Below are positions 35,470 through 45,908 of a DNA stretch of 64,000 nucleotides, in pieces. Each line of letters starts with the position of its first letter. Position 1 is the first letter of the stretch. The stretch is from Methylophaga thalassica (GTDB taxonomy: Bacteria > Pseudomonadota > Gammaproteobacteria > Nitrosococcales > Methylophagaceae). The notes beneath the pieces are model-generated. The model was given only the letters and a program-made list of their open reading frames with translations, searched no databases and was not told where the DNA came from. The stretch lies in assembly GCF_030159795.1 (NCBI RefSeq), contig NZ_BSND01000003.1:682001-746000 (forward strand), read 5' to 3'. The translations under genes and the position numbers were made by a program.

Positions 35470-36102
35470 ATGATGAAGAATGTAATTAAGCTGGATTCGC
35501 TCGATAATGCGCCTTTGCAAACGGTGCCATTTCCTTATTTTAAAGTAGAAGAGTCAATATACCCTGACTATATTCAGGGCATCATTAACAGCTTTCCTGA
35601 TATTCCAGATGGGGGAAGTTACAATGTGGATGATGTCGTATTAGATGAACCATTCAAGTCACTCATTGAATCGATTGACACACCTGAATTCCGCCGCATT
35701 ATCTGTGAGAAGTTTGATGTACAAGTGATGGATTTGCCGATGATGATCACGCTCAGAGGCTATTCCAGACAAAAGGATGGCCGGATTCATACCGACTCCA
35801 AAACCAAAGTGGCCACTATTCTGATTTATCTGAATGAAAAATGGGAAGCAGACACGGGTAAACTTCGGGTCTTGAATAACGGACATGATATGGATGATTA
35901 TGTCGATGAGATAAGCCCGGGACCTGGCACGTTGCTGGCATTTAAAGTGACTGACAATTGCTGGCATGGCTATCCGGCCTTTGAAGGTAAGCGTCAGTCT
36001 ATACAAATCAATTTCCTGACCAGTGCCGCTGCGGGAAACAAACATCGATTCTTTCACCGCTTGAGTGCAAAATTGAAACGCTTAGTTTCACGCAGAAAGT
36101 GA
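35470..36102 (+). CDS. 2-oxoglutarate/Fe(II)-dependent oxygenase-like protein
   Basis: A soluble 210-residue protein with the double-stranded beta-helix iron-binding pattern HTD (GRIHTDSKTKVATILIYLN, residues about 104-122), then a distal histidine in DNCWHGYPAFEGKRQSIQ with the following arginine suited to bind 2-oxoglutarate. Related proteins hydroxylate proline or other residues, or sugars. The C-terminus is very basic (HRLSAKLKRLVSRRK). The gene stands alone between the iron permease and the sucrose operon. The start has two adjacent ATGs and a weak ribosome-binding site. Substrate unknown. Confidence 0.82.
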   Translation: MMKNVIKLDSLDNAPLQTVPFPYFKVEESIYPDYIQGIINSFPDIPDGGSYNVDDVVLDEPFKSLIESIDTPEFRRIICEKFDVQVMDLPMMITLRGYSRQKDGRIHTDSKTKVATILIYLNEKWEADTGKLRVLNNGHDMDDYVDEISPGPGTLLAFKVTDNCWHGYPAFEGKRQSIQINFLTSAAAGNKHRFFHRLSAKLKRLVSRRK

Positions 36103-36251
36103 ATTAATTTATTTCTAAACGGTTTTTATATACACGGACACACCGTAAAAATTAACCTAAGCTAATCTTTATCAAGATAGTGTGATGCTATAGTATCAAT
36201 GAGTAAGACGATATCAGAGCGCATACACGAATAAAGGGAGAAGCAGGTTTT

Positions 36252-38402
36252 ATGGGGGACACGGTTGAGCAGATGTATATCGCACTGATCAGTGTGCATG
36301 GGCTCATACGAGCTGATAATCTGGAACTTGGCAGAGATGCTGATACTGGAGGACAAACCCTCTATGTGCTGGAATTGGCTCAGGCTCTCTCTGAATTACC
36401 CAATGTCTCTCAGGTGGATCTTGTTACCCGCCGCATTATCGATAGTCATGTTGATGCTGATTATGCTGAACCTATTGAAGTGGTGAATGAGAAGTTCAGG
36501 ATTGTCCGGATTGATGCTGGTCCTGAAGAATATATTTATAAGGAACAGCTTTGGGAACATCTGGACGGGTTTGCTGATAACCTCGCTGATTTTTTCAGAA
36601 AGCAAGATCATATTCCTGATTTGATACACAGCCATTATGCCGATGCCGGTCTAGTTGGATCTCACGTTGCCAATCTGTTGGGGATTCCGCTGGTCCATAC
36701 CGGCCATTCACTTGGTCGAGTGAAGCGGAGACGCTTATTGGCGAGTGGCCTGACGACCGAGCAAATTGAGTCGCTCTATAATATGACTCGACGCATTGAG
36801 GCGGAAGAGATTACCCTAGCTACCGCGGAGCGAGTCATTACCAGTACTCATCAGGAAATTGAAGAGCAGTACGAAATTTATGATTATTATCAGCCTGATC
36901 AGATGCGTGTTATCCCGCCAGGCACCAATATCAAACAATTTAAGCCACCAGAAGGTAATGAGTTAGAAACTGAGCTATTCGGTAAATTAACCCACCAACT
37001 TGTTGAACCCAATAAACCGGTGATTTTAGCGTTATCCCGACCAGATAAACGCAAAAATATTGCGGTGCTTATTGAAGCTTATGGTGAGTCGGAAAGATTG
37101 CAACAACTGGCTAATCTGGTGATTATTGCGGGTAACCGTGATGATATCGATGATCTGGAAGCCGGTGCACAGGAAGTATTCCATGAGCTTCTTGTGGCAA
37201 TTGATCGTTATGATCTGTATGGCAAAGTCGCTATGCCTAAGCATCACAAACGTGAACAAGTCCCGTTAATGTATCGCATTGCTGCCGCATCAGGTGGTGT
37301 GTTCGTGAATCCGGCACTGACAGAGCCATTTGGTCTAACCTTGATTGAAGCCGCTGCTTCTGGCGTGCCGATTATTGCGACCGAAGATGGTGGCCCACGG
37401 GATATTATTGGTAACTGTCATAATGGTATTTTGATTGACCCGCTAGAAACGTCAACGATTACTGACGCTTTACTGAAGCTGCTCACCGATAATGCGCTTT
37501 GGAATGACTATTCCAGTAACGGGTTGGAAGGTGTGGCCAAATGTTATTCATGGCAGGCTCACGCCAAGCGTTATATTGAGTTGGTTACACCACTGGCTCA
37601 ACGTGCTGAATTATTACAACGTCAACCGCTTGAAAGAACCAGCCATGTTTATGCAGAACAGGCAATTTTCACTGATCTGGATTTGAACCTTATCGGTGAT
37701 GATGTGTCGTTACATAAACTCATTAATCTGATTCGTGAGAATCGGAAAACCACGAAATTTGCTATTGCTACAGGTCGAAGATTGGATGTGGCATTAAGAA
37801 TGATGAAAAAACATCAGATTCCTGAGCCTGATATTCTGATTACCAGTTCGGGGACTGAAATTTATTACGCACCGAAGTTAACGCCAGATACCTCGTGGGC
37901 TCAACATATCGATTATCACTGGACGCCCCATAAGGTTCGTCAATTACTTGATGATTATCCTGGTCTGGAGAAACAGCCAAAAGCAGAACAGAGTCGATTT
38001 AAATTAAGTTATTACATTGATCCTGAGCAAGCTGATATAGAAGAGATAAAGCGGCTGTTACATCAGGAAGAACAATCCGTGCATGTACAGTTGGCATTTG
38101 GGCAATATTTAGACATTTTACCCATTAGAGCATCAAAGGGGATGGCTCTACGCTATGTTGCCGATCATTGGCAAATACCACTTGAGCATATTTTTGTGGC
38201 CGGTGGTTCTGGCGCCGACGAAGATATGATGCGCGGCAATACGCTCGCCGCTGTTGTGGCTAACAGACATAATGAGGAGTTATCACAATTGATTGATACT
38301 GACCGGATTTATTTTGCTGATAAACCATTTGCCGCCGGCATTTTGGAATCGCTTGAGCACTACCAGTTCTTTCATCAGGCAAAAACAAAGAAAACATCAT
38401 GA
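36252..38402 (+). CDS. sps: Sucrose-phosphate synthase with degenerate C-terminal phosphatase-like domain
   Basis: Makes sucrose-6-phosphate from UDP-glucose and fructose-6-phosphate. The 716-residue protein starts with the glycosyltransferase signature ALISVHGLIRADNLELGR and GGQTLYVLELAQAL; the nucleotide-sugar motif EPFGLTLIEAAASG is at about residue 358. From about 465 a HAD phosphatase-like domain follows, but its motif I reads DLDLN instead of DxDxT and its motif IV reads GGSGAD where active enzymes have GDSGND, so it is probably inactive. The separate spp gene overlaps by 4 bases and supplies the phosphatase. Sucrose is a compatible solute in halophilic methylotrophs. Confidence 0.93.
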   Translation: MGDTVEQMYIALISVHGLIRADNLELGRDADTGGQTLYVLELAQALSELPNVSQVDLVTRRIIDSHVDADYAEPIEVVNEKFRIVRIDAGPEEYIYKEQLWEHLDGFADNLADFFRKQDHIPDLIHSHYADAGLVGSHVANLLGIPLVHTGHSLGRVKRRRLLASGLTTEQIESLYNMTRRIEAEEITLATAERVITSTHQEIEEQYEIYDYYQPDQMRVIPPGTNIKQFKPPEGNELETELFGKLTHQLVEPNKPVILALSRPDKRKNIAVLIEAYGESERLQQLANLVIIAGNRDDIDDLEAGAQEVFHELLVAIDRYDLYGKVAMPKHHKREQVPLMYRIAAASGGVFVNPALTEPFGLTLIEAAASGVPIIATEDGGPRDIIGNCHNGILIDPLETSTITDALLKLLTDNALWNDYSSNGLEGVAKCYSWQAHAKRYIELVTPLAQRAELLQRQPLERTSHVYAEQAIFTDLDLNLIGDDVSLHKLINLIRENRKTTKFAIATGRRLDVALRMMKKHQIPEPDILITSSGTEIYYAPKLTPDTSWAQHIDYHWTPHKVRQLLDDYPGLEKQPKAEQSRFKLSYYIDPEQADIEEIKRLLHQEEQSVHVQLAFGQYLDILPIRASKGMALRYVADHWQIPLEHIFVAGGSGADEDMMRGNTLAAVVANRHNEELSQLIDTDRIYFADKPFAAGILESLEHYQFFHQAKTKKTS

Positions 38403-39259
38403 TGACACCCGCTAAAGTTTTACTGTGTACTGATATGGACAGAACCATTATTCCCAATGGTTTTCAGCCGGAACCTGCTGATGCCCGTAAACGCTTTTCA
38501 AACTTTTGTGAACGTGAGGATGTGAAGTTAGCCTATGTGACCGGACGTCATGTTTCTTTAGTTAAACGTGCGATTAAAAACTATGCTTTACCTGTACCTG
38601 ATTTTGCGATTACTGATGTTGGCACCAAAATCTATCAAATAGGTAAGGGCAGCTGGCAACAGATGGCGGATTGGGAAGCCGAAATTGATAAAGACTGGAA
38701 CGGCAAAACGCATGCACAACTAAAACAGATTTTACGGCCCATCAAAGAGCTACGCTTACAGGAAAGTACCAAACAAAACACACATAAGTTAAGTTATTAC
38801 TTGCCGCTGTATATGGACAAAGACACGATCATTGCTCGTATCGAAGCGTTTTTGAAAGATGCTAATGTGGCGGCCAGTATTCTCTGGAGTGTCGACGAAC
38901 CCAAAAATATCGGCTTATTAGACGTGTTACCGGAACATGCAACCAAACTGCACGCCATTGAATTTTTACAACAAAAACTGGGCTATAAACTGGACGAAGT
39001 TATTTTTGCTGGCGATAGTGGCAATGACTTACCCGTACTGACCAGTCATATACCGTCAGTTTTAGTCGACAATGCCAGTGCAGAAATCAAACAAGCTGCG
39101 CTGGAGTTATCAAAACACAATGGCAATGTTGAGGCCTTGTTTCTGGCAAGTAGTAGCCACAGTGATAATAATGGTAATTATTCGGCAGGTGTGTTGCAGG
39201 GAGTGGCGCATTTTGCACCGCATTTTTTTACGCCAATCAATAAAGAAACATCATCATGA
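38399..39259 (+). CDS. spp: Sucrose-6-phosphate phosphatase
   Basis: Hydrolyses sucrose-6-phosphate to sucrose. This 286-residue HAD-family enzyme has the intact catalytic motif I DMDRT (residues about 12-16), GRH in motif II region, and motif IV GDSGND (about 206-211), in contrast to the degenerate copy fused to sps. It sits second in the sucrose operon, overlapping both neighbours by 4 bases, so the three genes should be translationally coupled. Confidence 0.93.
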   Translation: MMTPAKVLLCTDMDRTIIPNGFQPEPADARKRFSNFCEREDVKLAYVTGRHVSLVKRAIKNYALPVPDFAITDVGTKIYQIGKGSWQQMADWEAEIDKDWNGKTHAQLKQILRPIKELRLQESTKQNTHKLSYYLPLYMDKDTIIARIEAFLKDANVAASILWSVDEPKNIGLLDVLPEHATKLHAIEFLQQKLGYKLDEVIFAGDSGNDLPVLTSHIPSVLVDNASAEIKQAALELSKHNGNVEALFLASSSHSDNNGNYSAGVLQGVAHFAPHFFTPINKETSS

Positions 39260-40119
39260 AATCATCAAGCAAGCTAACTATTTTTGGTGAAGCCTTATTT
39301 GATTGTTTCCCGACGGGGGAAAACGTATTAGGGGGCGCGCCGTTTAATGTCGCCTGGCATCTTCAGGCATTAGGCGATTACCCCCTGTTTATCAGTCGGG
39401 TCGGCAAGGATGAGTTAGGTGACATCATCTTGTCAGAAATGACCAGTTGGGGAATGACGACCAAAGCGATCCAGCAGGATAGTGAACATCAGACAGGGCG
39501 GGTGGATATTCGTATTGAGAATGATGAACCCATTTATACCTTTGCTGAAGATAATGCCTGGGATTTTATTGACTTATCTGAAATACCTACGCAGGACATA
39601 TCTGGTTTCTTCTATCATGGTACTTTGGTTGCTCGCCGTGATATTGCCAATAGAACACTGGAAAAACTGACAGAAAATCCTTCACTGGATATTTTTGTTG
39701 ATGTGAATTTACGTTCACCCTGGTGGCAAAAAGAAGCTGTATATCACTGGCTCGAACAAGCAAGGTGGGTAAAACTGAATGAAAGCGAGCTATACGAACT
39801 CGGATTTCATTCTGCTGATTTGCATCAGGATATGACCCGAATGCATACGCATTTTCATCTTGACCAGTTGATCGTGACCAGAGGTGAAAAAGGCGCGATA
39901 GTTCGCGACACTGACGGTGTTTTTCATCAAGTTGCACCTTCATATCAAGAACAAGTGGTGGATACCGTGGGTGCTGGCGATGCTTTTACTGCGATGTATA
40001 TTCATGGTTTACTGGCTGGTTGGGATATTGAAGAAACATTGGAAAAAGCCCAAGCTTTTGCATGTCGTGTCGTCACACAGCGTGGTGCCATCAGTAAAGA
40101 TCCTGATTTCTATAAATAA
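39256..40119 (+). CDS. fruK: Fructokinase (PfkB/ribokinase family)
   Basis: Phosphorylates fructose with ATP. The 287-residue protein shows the PfkB family features: N-terminal GGAPFNVAWHLQALGD, middle RVDIRIENDEPIYTFAEDNAWD, and the catalytic anion-hole motif DTVGAGDAFTAM near residue 234. In methylotroph sucrose operons it recycles fructose released from sucrose by amylosucrase. It overlaps spp by 4 bases and is 33 bases ahead of ams. Confidence 0.93.
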   Translation: MKSSSKLTIFGEALFDCFPTGENVLGGAPFNVAWHLQALGDYPLFISRVGKDELGDIILSEMTSWGMTTKAIQQDSEHQTGRVDIRIENDEPIYTFAEDNAWDFIDLSEIPTQDISGFFYHGTLVARRDIANRTLEKLTENPSLDIFVDVNLRSPWWQKEAVYHWLEQARWVKLNESELYELGFHSADLHQDMTRMHTHFHLDQLIVTRGEKGAIVRDTDGVFHQVAPSYQEQVVDTVGAGDAFTAMYIHGLLAGWDIEETLEKAQAFACRVVTQRGAISKDPDFYK

Positions 40120-40152
40120 CGCTTATTCAGAATAATTCAAACAAGGTTAAGC

Positions 40153-42108
40153 ATGTACGAGCAGCAAGCCCACACATTGTTGAACGATATCCTCAATGAA
40201 ATTGAGGCCGGTATTTCAAAGCAGGATTTACGCTATTTCTATACGCGTTTGGGGGCGAATTTTTACGCCATACATTCGTTATTTGAGCGTTTGTATGGGC
40301 ATCGTGATGACTTCAAAGCCCAGTCGCAGAAATTAGTTGAAGCCATGGCATGGCAGTATATTCGCCGTCCGGAAGATTTACGTCAGAAAGATATTGAACG
40401 TGAAGCCGACCATAACTGGTTTTTGAGTCAAAAATGGGTGGGCATGGCTCTGTACAGTCATGGCTTTGCCGGTAATTTGCAGGGCATGAAAACTCATCTG
40501 AATTACTTCCAGGAGCTGGGCGTCAACCTGGTGCATATCATGCCCATTATGCAATGTCCGAAAGGCAGCAGTGACGGTGGTTATGCGGTGAGCGATTTCC
40601 GCAAGATCGATGAGCGTGCCGGCAGTCTTAAAGACTTAAACGAACTCGCACGCAGTATGCATGAACGCGATATTTTGCTGACGATGGATGTGGTACTGAA
40701 TCACACCTCCGATGAACATGAGTGGGCGCAAAAAGCACGACAAGGTGAAACCAAGTATCAGGATTATTACTACACGTTTGAAAACCGCAATGTGCCTGAT
40801 ATGTTTGAGCAAAGCATGCCTGAAGTGTTTCCAGAAACATCACCGGGTAATTTTACCTGGGATGAGGAAATGCAACGTTGGGTGATGACGGTGTTTAATA
40901 GTTATCAATGGGATCTGAATTATTCCAATCCCTCTGTGTTTATTGAAATGCTCGACGTCATTTTGTTCTGGGCCAATCAAGGTGCTGATATCCTGCGTTT
41001 AGATGCGGTTGCCTTTCTTTGGAAAAAAATTGGTAGTACCTGCCAGAATGAACGTGAAGCTCACTTGATTTTGCAACTGCTCAAAGACTGTTGCCAGGTG
41101 GTTGCTCCCGGTGTTTTATATATTGCTGAAGCCATTGTGGCTCCCGTTGAAGTCACCAAATACTTTGGTGAAGATGCGGTGATTGCTAAAGAGTGTGAGA
41201 TTGCCTACAACGCGACCTATATGGCGTTAATGTGGGATGCCGTCGCCACAAAAAATACTAAATTACTTAATCAGGGTATTAAAAGCTTGCCAGTGAAACT
41301 GGAAAGAGCAACATGGCTGAATTATATCCGCTGCCATGATGATATCGGTTTAGGTTTTGATGATCGTGATATTGAACTGGTTGGTTACCAACCGGCACAA
41401 CATCGTAAGTTTTTGATTGATTATTACATGGGCCGTTTTGACCATTCACATGCCAGAGGCTTACCGTTTGGTGAAAATGAGAAGACCGGGGATGCACGTA
41501 TTTCAGGTTCATTAGCCTCACTGGTTGGACTGGAATATGCCTTGGAGCAGGGTGATCCACAAGCCATTGAAGACTCGATCAATATTATCTTGTTATTACA
41601 TAGTTTGATTATGTCGTTTGGTGGTATACCACTTCTATATTACGGGGATGAAGTGGGTACGACGAACGATATTTCCTACCTTGATGATCCCTACAAAAAA
41701 GGCGACTCACGTTGGGTGCATCGTCCTGTTATTAATTGGGATAAAGCCGATCTGCGAAATCAGCCCGGACACCCACAATATGAAATATTTACCGCCTTAA
41801 AACGGATGATTGCTGTTCGTAAAGAAATTGATGTGTTTGCTGATTTTAATAATCGGGAATTGATCGATGTGGGTAATGAGCATCTTTTTGTCTTCGAACG
41901 CTATTGCATTCAACAGCAGCATCAACGGGTTCTGGTAGTGGCGAATTTCAATGGTAAACCCCAACATCTGAATTTAGATGAACTAGGTAGCTGGGGCAAT
42001 CCACAGAATGGGCAGCTTTATGATTTGTTTAGTGGCCAGCGTCCGGATTTGTTTAAAAATGCATTGGTCATACCGGCTTTTAGTTTTTATTGGCTACAAG
42101 AGAGCTAA
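40153..42108 (+). CDS. ams: Amylosucrase
   Basis: A GH13 enzyme that transfers the glucosyl group of sucrose to a growing alpha-1,4-glucan, releasing fructose; so sucrose made by the upstream genes can be turned into glycogen-like polymer. The 651-residue protein has the long N-terminal helical domain of amylosucrases (1-95), then DVVLNHTSDEHEWAQ, LRLDAVAFLWK (nucleophile Asp), YIAEAIVAP (acid/base Glu) and IRCHDDIGLG (transition-state Asp). Last gene of the sps-spp-fruK-ams operon. No terminator is obvious before the cryptochrome gene, 95 bases on. Confidence 0.95.
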   Translation: MYEQQAHTLLNDILNEIEAGISKQDLRYFYTRLGANFYAIHSLFERLYGHRDDFKAQSQKLVEAMAWQYIRRPEDLRQKDIEREADHNWFLSQKWVGMALYSHGFAGNLQGMKTHLNYFQELGVNLVHIMPIMQCPKGSSDGGYAVSDFRKIDERAGSLKDLNELARSMHERDILLTMDVVLNHTSDEHEWAQKARQGETKYQDYYYTFENRNVPDMFEQSMPEVFPETSPGNFTWDEEMQRWVMTVFNSYQWDLNYSNPSVFIEMLDVILFWANQGADILRLDAVAFLWKKIGSTCQNEREAHLILQLLKDCCQVVAPGVLYIAEAIVAPVEVTKYFGEDAVIAKECEIAYNATYMALMWDAVATKNTKLLNQGIKSLPVKLERATWLNYIRCHDDIGLGFDDRDIELVGYQPAQHRKFLIDYYMGRFDHSHARGLPFGENEKTGDARISGSLASLVGLEYALEQGDPQAIEDSINIILLLHSLIMSFGGIPLLYYGDEVGTTNDISYLDDPYKKGDSRWVHRPVINWDKADLRNQPGHPQYEIFTALKRMIAVRKEIDVFADFNNRELIDVGNEHLFVFERYCIQQQHQRVLVVANFNGKPQHLNLDELGSWGNPQNGQLYDLFSGQRPDLFKNALVIPAFSFYWLQES

Positions 42109-42203
42109 GTTTATACATTCATTGATTTTGCTAGCTTCACAAAATATCGACAATAAACCGTCTAGTTTTGCAGTCAGGGTATTGTTGCTTATTAGGAGTA
42201 GAA

Positions 42204-43529
42204 ATGTATAAAACCGGCTTATACTGGATTCAACATGATCTCCGTATTCACGATAATGCAGCGCTTCTGGAAGCAAGCCTAAATTGCGAACAGCTCATTT
42301 GTTTGTATTGTTTTGATCCTACCTGGTTCAGACAAAGTCGTTTGAATGCAAGATCCATGGGCGTTGTGCGTCGTCAATTTCTCAATAAAACCCTGCATGA
42401 TTTAGGCAAAGAATTAAAGAGTCGCGGGCAACGATTGATTGTAATGACAGCGGATCCCGTTTCGGCGATTTCTGTTCTGATAAAAAATCATGATATTGAT
42501 GCAGTTTACCGCAGTCATCATGTAGGGGTTTTTGAAACCCGGCAGTGGCATCACCTTAAAGTCGATTTTCCCCGTACGGTATTTCATTCTGTTTGGACAC
42601 ATACTTTATTTCGTCCCGAACAATTACCCTTTTCGATAAATGATTTACCAGCGACATTTACGGATTTTAAAGAGTTCTGCGAAACTATTGCCATTGATAA
42701 ACCCTTAGCTATGCCACAATGGTTAGCTCCTCCTGTAAAAGCGTTGACTGGCTTATCGCATCAAACTGAAACAGATTATGGCGAGTTAATAAAGGGCTTT
42801 GGTGGTGAAAAAACGGCACTCGATCATCTTGAGCAATACTTTTCATCTGATTTACCAGCAAATTATAAAACGGTAAGAAATGAACTCGATGGCTGGGAAA
42901 ACTCAACAAAAATGTCGGCATGGTTAGCCTGTGGTGCATTATCGCCACGTAAGCTGGTAGCGCGATTGAAACGCTATGAGACTGAGAAAACGGCGAATGA
43001 ATCCACGTATTGGATTTATTATGAGTTGCTGTGGCGTGAATATTTTCAGTGGTATGCCCAGCGTTATCAACATAAGTTATTCAAAGCTGAAGGGATAAAC
43101 AAACAAAAAATATCTTGTTGTTTTTATCCTGAGCGTTATCAGAAATGGTGCAATGGCAATACGCCATACCCAATCGTGAATGCCTGTATGAAACAACTTA
43201 ATCAAACGGGCTATATGTCTAATCGTGGTCGTCAGATTGTCGCCAGCTGTTTTGTCAATGAACTGCAATTAGACTGGCGTTTCGGTGCCGCCTATTTTGA
43301 GCAGCAATTGATTGACTATGATGTTGCTTCAAACTGGGGTAATTGGCAGTATATTGCTGGAGTAGGGGCTGATCCCCGTGGTGGCCGTCATTTCAATCTG
43401 GACAAGCAAACAGCTACTTATGATGCAGAAGGTCACTTTATTCGACAATGGAAAGGCGAAGCGAATCCATACCCGCTTGATTCAGTTGATGCGGCGGACT
43501 GGCCGATCATGCCAAACAAGGATGAATAA
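42204..43529 (+). CDS. DASH-type cryptochrome/photolyase
   Basis: A 441-residue FAD protein predicted to use blue light, either for repair of pyrimidine dimers (DASH proteins prefer single-stranded DNA) or for signalling. The N-terminal photolyase domain begins GLYWIQHDLRIHDNAALLEA; the FAD-binding half has STYWIYYELLWREYFQW, TGYMSNRGRQIVAS and SNWGNWQYIAGVGADPRGGR, the last being typical for DASH members. I chose the ATG at 42204 because TTAGGAGTAGAA precedes it; the frame is open 12 codons further. No LexA-type site is visible upstream. Confidence 0.9.
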   Translation: MYKTGLYWIQHDLRIHDNAALLEASLNCEQLICLYCFDPTWFRQSRLNARSMGVVRRQFLNKTLHDLGKELKSRGQRLIVMTADPVSAISVLIKNHDIDAVYRSHHVGVFETRQWHHLKVDFPRTVFHSVWTHTLFRPEQLPFSINDLPATFTDFKEFCETIAIDKPLAMPQWLAPPVKALTGLSHQTETDYGELIKGFGGEKTALDHLEQYFSSDLPANYKTVRNELDGWENSTKMSAWLACGALSPRKLVARLKRYETEKTANESTYWIYYELLWREYFQWYAQRYQHKLFKAEGINKQKISCCFYPERYQKWCNGNTPYPIVNACMKQLNQTGYMSNRGRQIVASCFVNELQLDWRFGAAYFEQQLIDYDVASNWGNWQYIAGVGADPRGGRHFNLDKQTATYDAEGHFIRQWKGEANPYPLDSVDAADWPIMPNKDE

Positions 43530-43619
43530 ATAACCGTATTCAGTCTGACTGCGTATTGAGTTCATTTAAGAAGCATTGCATACTCAAATCACTGCTTGCA
43601 TACAGTGGAGGCCATTGTG

Positions 43620-44384
43620 ATGACTAAAGCAATTTTGTTTGATATCAGTGGTGTTTTATATATTGATGGTCAGCCTATACCCGGTGCGGTAGAACTGATT
43701 ATGATGCTGAGGCAGCACTCGGTCCCGATGCGCTTTGTAACCAATACTTCACGTTCAACCTGCCAGTCTGTATTTGATGAACTTATTCGGATGGGTTTTG
43801 ATATAAAGCCAGAGGAAGTATTCACGGCTCCGGTGGCTATGAAAAGCCTTTGCCAGGCGAAGGGGTATCGCCCGTTTTGTCTTATCCATCCTGATTTAAT
43901 GCCCGAGTTTAGTGACTTAGATCAAAGCCGACCGAATGCCGTGATTGTCACCGATGCCGCAGATTTATTTAATTATGAACAATTAAATCATGCTTTCTCA
44001 TTATTGATGGATGGCGCTGTGCTTCTTGGGATTGGACGTAACCGATATTTTAAAAGTGTTGGTCGTTTACAGCTGGATGCAGGGCCGTTTATTCAGGCAC
44101 TGGAATATGCGGCAGATGTGAAAGCTCAGATCATTGGCAAACCCGATACCCGTTTTTTCCATGAGGCGGTGTCATCGCTTAACGTCAGACCTGATGAAGT
44201 TATAATGATTGGCGATGATGTGGCGTCAGATGTTATTGGTGCTATTGATGCAGGTCTGCAAGCTTGTTTAGTTCGGACAGGTAAGTTCTTACCTCAGGAT
44301 GAAGCCAAGGCAAAAGCATCCAATGCCCTGATTGCCAACTCGGTAGTTGAGGCGGTCAATCAGGCATTTGATTTAGATTTTTAG
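43620..44384 (+). CDS. HAD-IIA family hydrolase
   Basis: A 254-residue phosphatase-like protein of the NagD/LHPP-type HAD subfamily IIA. Motif I is [10 protein letters not shown], where the second Asp of DxD is replaced by Ser, as in the LHPP-like branch; motif II TNTSRS is at about residue 46; motif IV region [17 protein letters not shown] is at about 197-213. The start at 43620 has GGAGG nine bases upstream; an upstream in-frame ATG is less likely. It converges on rimO with a 4-base overlap of stop codons. Substrate unknown. Confidence 0.87.
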   Translation: MTKAILFDISGVLYIDGQPIPGAVELIMMLRQHSVPMRFVTNTSRSTCQSVFDELIRMGFDIKPEEVFTAPVAMKSLCQAKGYRPFCLIHPDLMPEFSDLDQSRPNAVIVTDAADLFNYEQLNHAFSLLMDGAVLLGIGRNRYFKSVGRLQLDAGPFIQALEYAADVKAQIIGKPDTRFFHEAVSSLNVRPDEVIMIGDDVASDVIGAIDAGLQACLVRTGKFLPQDEAKAKASNALIANSVVEAVNQAFDLDF

Positions 44385-45691
44385 ACGAGTTTTGCCCAGA
44401 GATCGTATTCATCAGCTTCTTCGAATTCGACATCAACGATATCACCGACTTTTAAGTGGGTGGCACCATCGATAAATACTTGGCCATCAATTTCTGGTGC
44501 ATCTGCTTCACTGCGTCCGACAGCACCTTCTTCTACCACTTCATCAATGATAACCCGGCCTCTACGTCCCACTTTTAACTGTAGTCTGGCGGCACTGATT
44601 TCAGCCTGATGTGCCATAAAGCGGTCAAGACGTTCCTGTTTTACTTCTTCAGGAATTTGATCCGGTAACTCGTTTGCTGTGGCACCATCAACCGGTGAGT
44701 AAGCAAAAGCACCCACCCGATCCAGTTGGGCTTCAGTGAGAAAATCGAGTAATTCCTGGAACTCTTCTTCCGTTTCGCCAGGAAAACCAACGATAAAAGT
44801 ACTGCGTAAAGTAATGTCAGGACAAACTGCACGCCAGGCACGAATACGTTCCAGGTTATTTTGTGAGGAAGCAGGTCGTTTCATCAATTTCAGAATACGT
44901 GGGCTGGCATGCTGAAAAGGGATATCCAGATAAGGCAGGATTTTCCCTTCAGCCATTAATGGCACCACATCATCAACATGAGGGTAGGGATATACGTAAT
45001 GCATTCTTACCCAAACTCCCAGTTCCCCCAAGGCTTCGGCAAGGTCATAAAAACGCGTTGCACGCTCACGACCATTCCACTCATGAGTCTCATATTTCAC
45101 ATCTACACCATAGGCACTGGTGTCTTGAGAGATCACTAAAAGCTCTTTGACGCCAGCGTCAGCAAGGCGTTTTGCCTCAATCATGACATGATGAATCGGG
45201 CGGCTGACCAGATCGCCACGCATAGAAGGGATAATGCAGAAAGTACAGCGATGATTACAACCTTCAGAAATTTTCAGGTAAGCGTAGTGACGCGGAGTTA
45301 ACTTGATTCCTTCAGGTGGAACCAGACTGACGAAAGGATCATGTTGGGGAGGCAAGTGTTTATGAACTGCGCTGACGACTTCTTCTAAGGCATGGGCGCC
45401 GGTAATTTCTAAAACCTGAGGGTGTTTTTCGCGAATGGTGTTGTCACGGCTGCCAAGGCAACCCGTTACAATGACTTTGCCATTTTTAGCGATGGCTTCA
45501 CCAATACTACCCAGAGATTCTTCAACAGCAGAATCAATAAAGCCACAGGTATTCACGACAACTAAGTCAGCATCATCATATGTTGGCGTAATGCTATACC
45601 CCTCTGAACGGAGCTTAGTGATGATTCGTTCGCTATCAACTAGGGCTTTTGGACATCCGAGGCTAACGAATCCAACTTGAGGTGCTTTCAT
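44381..45691 (-). CDS. rimO: Ribosomal protein S12 methylthiotransferase RimO
   Basis: A radical SAM enzyme that adds a methylthio group to Asp89 of ribosomal protein S12. Of 436 residues, the N-terminal UPF0004 domain contains the three auxiliary cluster cysteines ([26 protein letters not shown]), followed by the radical SAM motif [19 protein letters not shown], and a C-terminal TRAM domain ending DLWAKLV. I chose the second ATG (45691); a GTG four codons upstream is possible. It converges with the HAD gene. Confidence 0.96.
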   Translation of the reverse strand: MKAPQVGFVSLGCPKALVDSERIITKLRSEGYSITPTYDDADLVVVNTCGFIDSAVEESLGSIGEAIAKNGKVIVTGCLGSRDNTIREKHPQVLEITGAHALEEVVSAVHKHLPPQHDPFVSLVPPEGIKLTPRHYAYLKISEGCNHRCTFCIIPSMRGDLVSRPIHHVMIEAKRLADAGVKELLVISQDTSAYGVDVKYETHEWNGRERATRFYDLAEALGELGVWVRMHYVYPYPHVDDVVPLMAEGKILPYLDIPFQHASPRILKLMKRPASSQNNLERIRAWRAVCPDITLRSTFIVGFPGETEEEFQELLDFLTEAQLDRVGAFAYSPVDGATANELPDQIPEEVKQERLDRFMAHQAEISAARLQLKVGRRGRVIIDEVVEEGAVGRSEADAPEIDGQVFIDGATHLKVGDIVDVEFEEADEYDLWAKLV

Positions 45692-45830
45692 GTGAGTTAC
45701 CAATTATCAGAAAGAGGGTATTTTAAATAAACTTTATTGATATAGCTTGTATCACTTCAACTAATTTTAAAGAATAAAAATAAAAATACTTAATAACTCA
45801 GAATGTTACGCATTAAACTATTGTGAACAC

Positions 45831-45858
45831 TTAAGTTACTTTGATGAGCTGCCGATAT
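45831..45858 (+). promoter_or_regulatory. Candidate sigma-28 promoter of the Aer-like receptor gene
   Basis: TTAAGTTA, 12 bases, then GCCGATAT, 50 bases upstream of the start codon. The -10 matches seven of eight FliA consensus positions and the -35 six of eight, with one extra spacer base. Confidence 0.6.
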
Positions 45859-45908
45859 AGGTATACGCAATATGTATTTACCACTCATTTTTATCAGGGT
45901 GAAGCACA

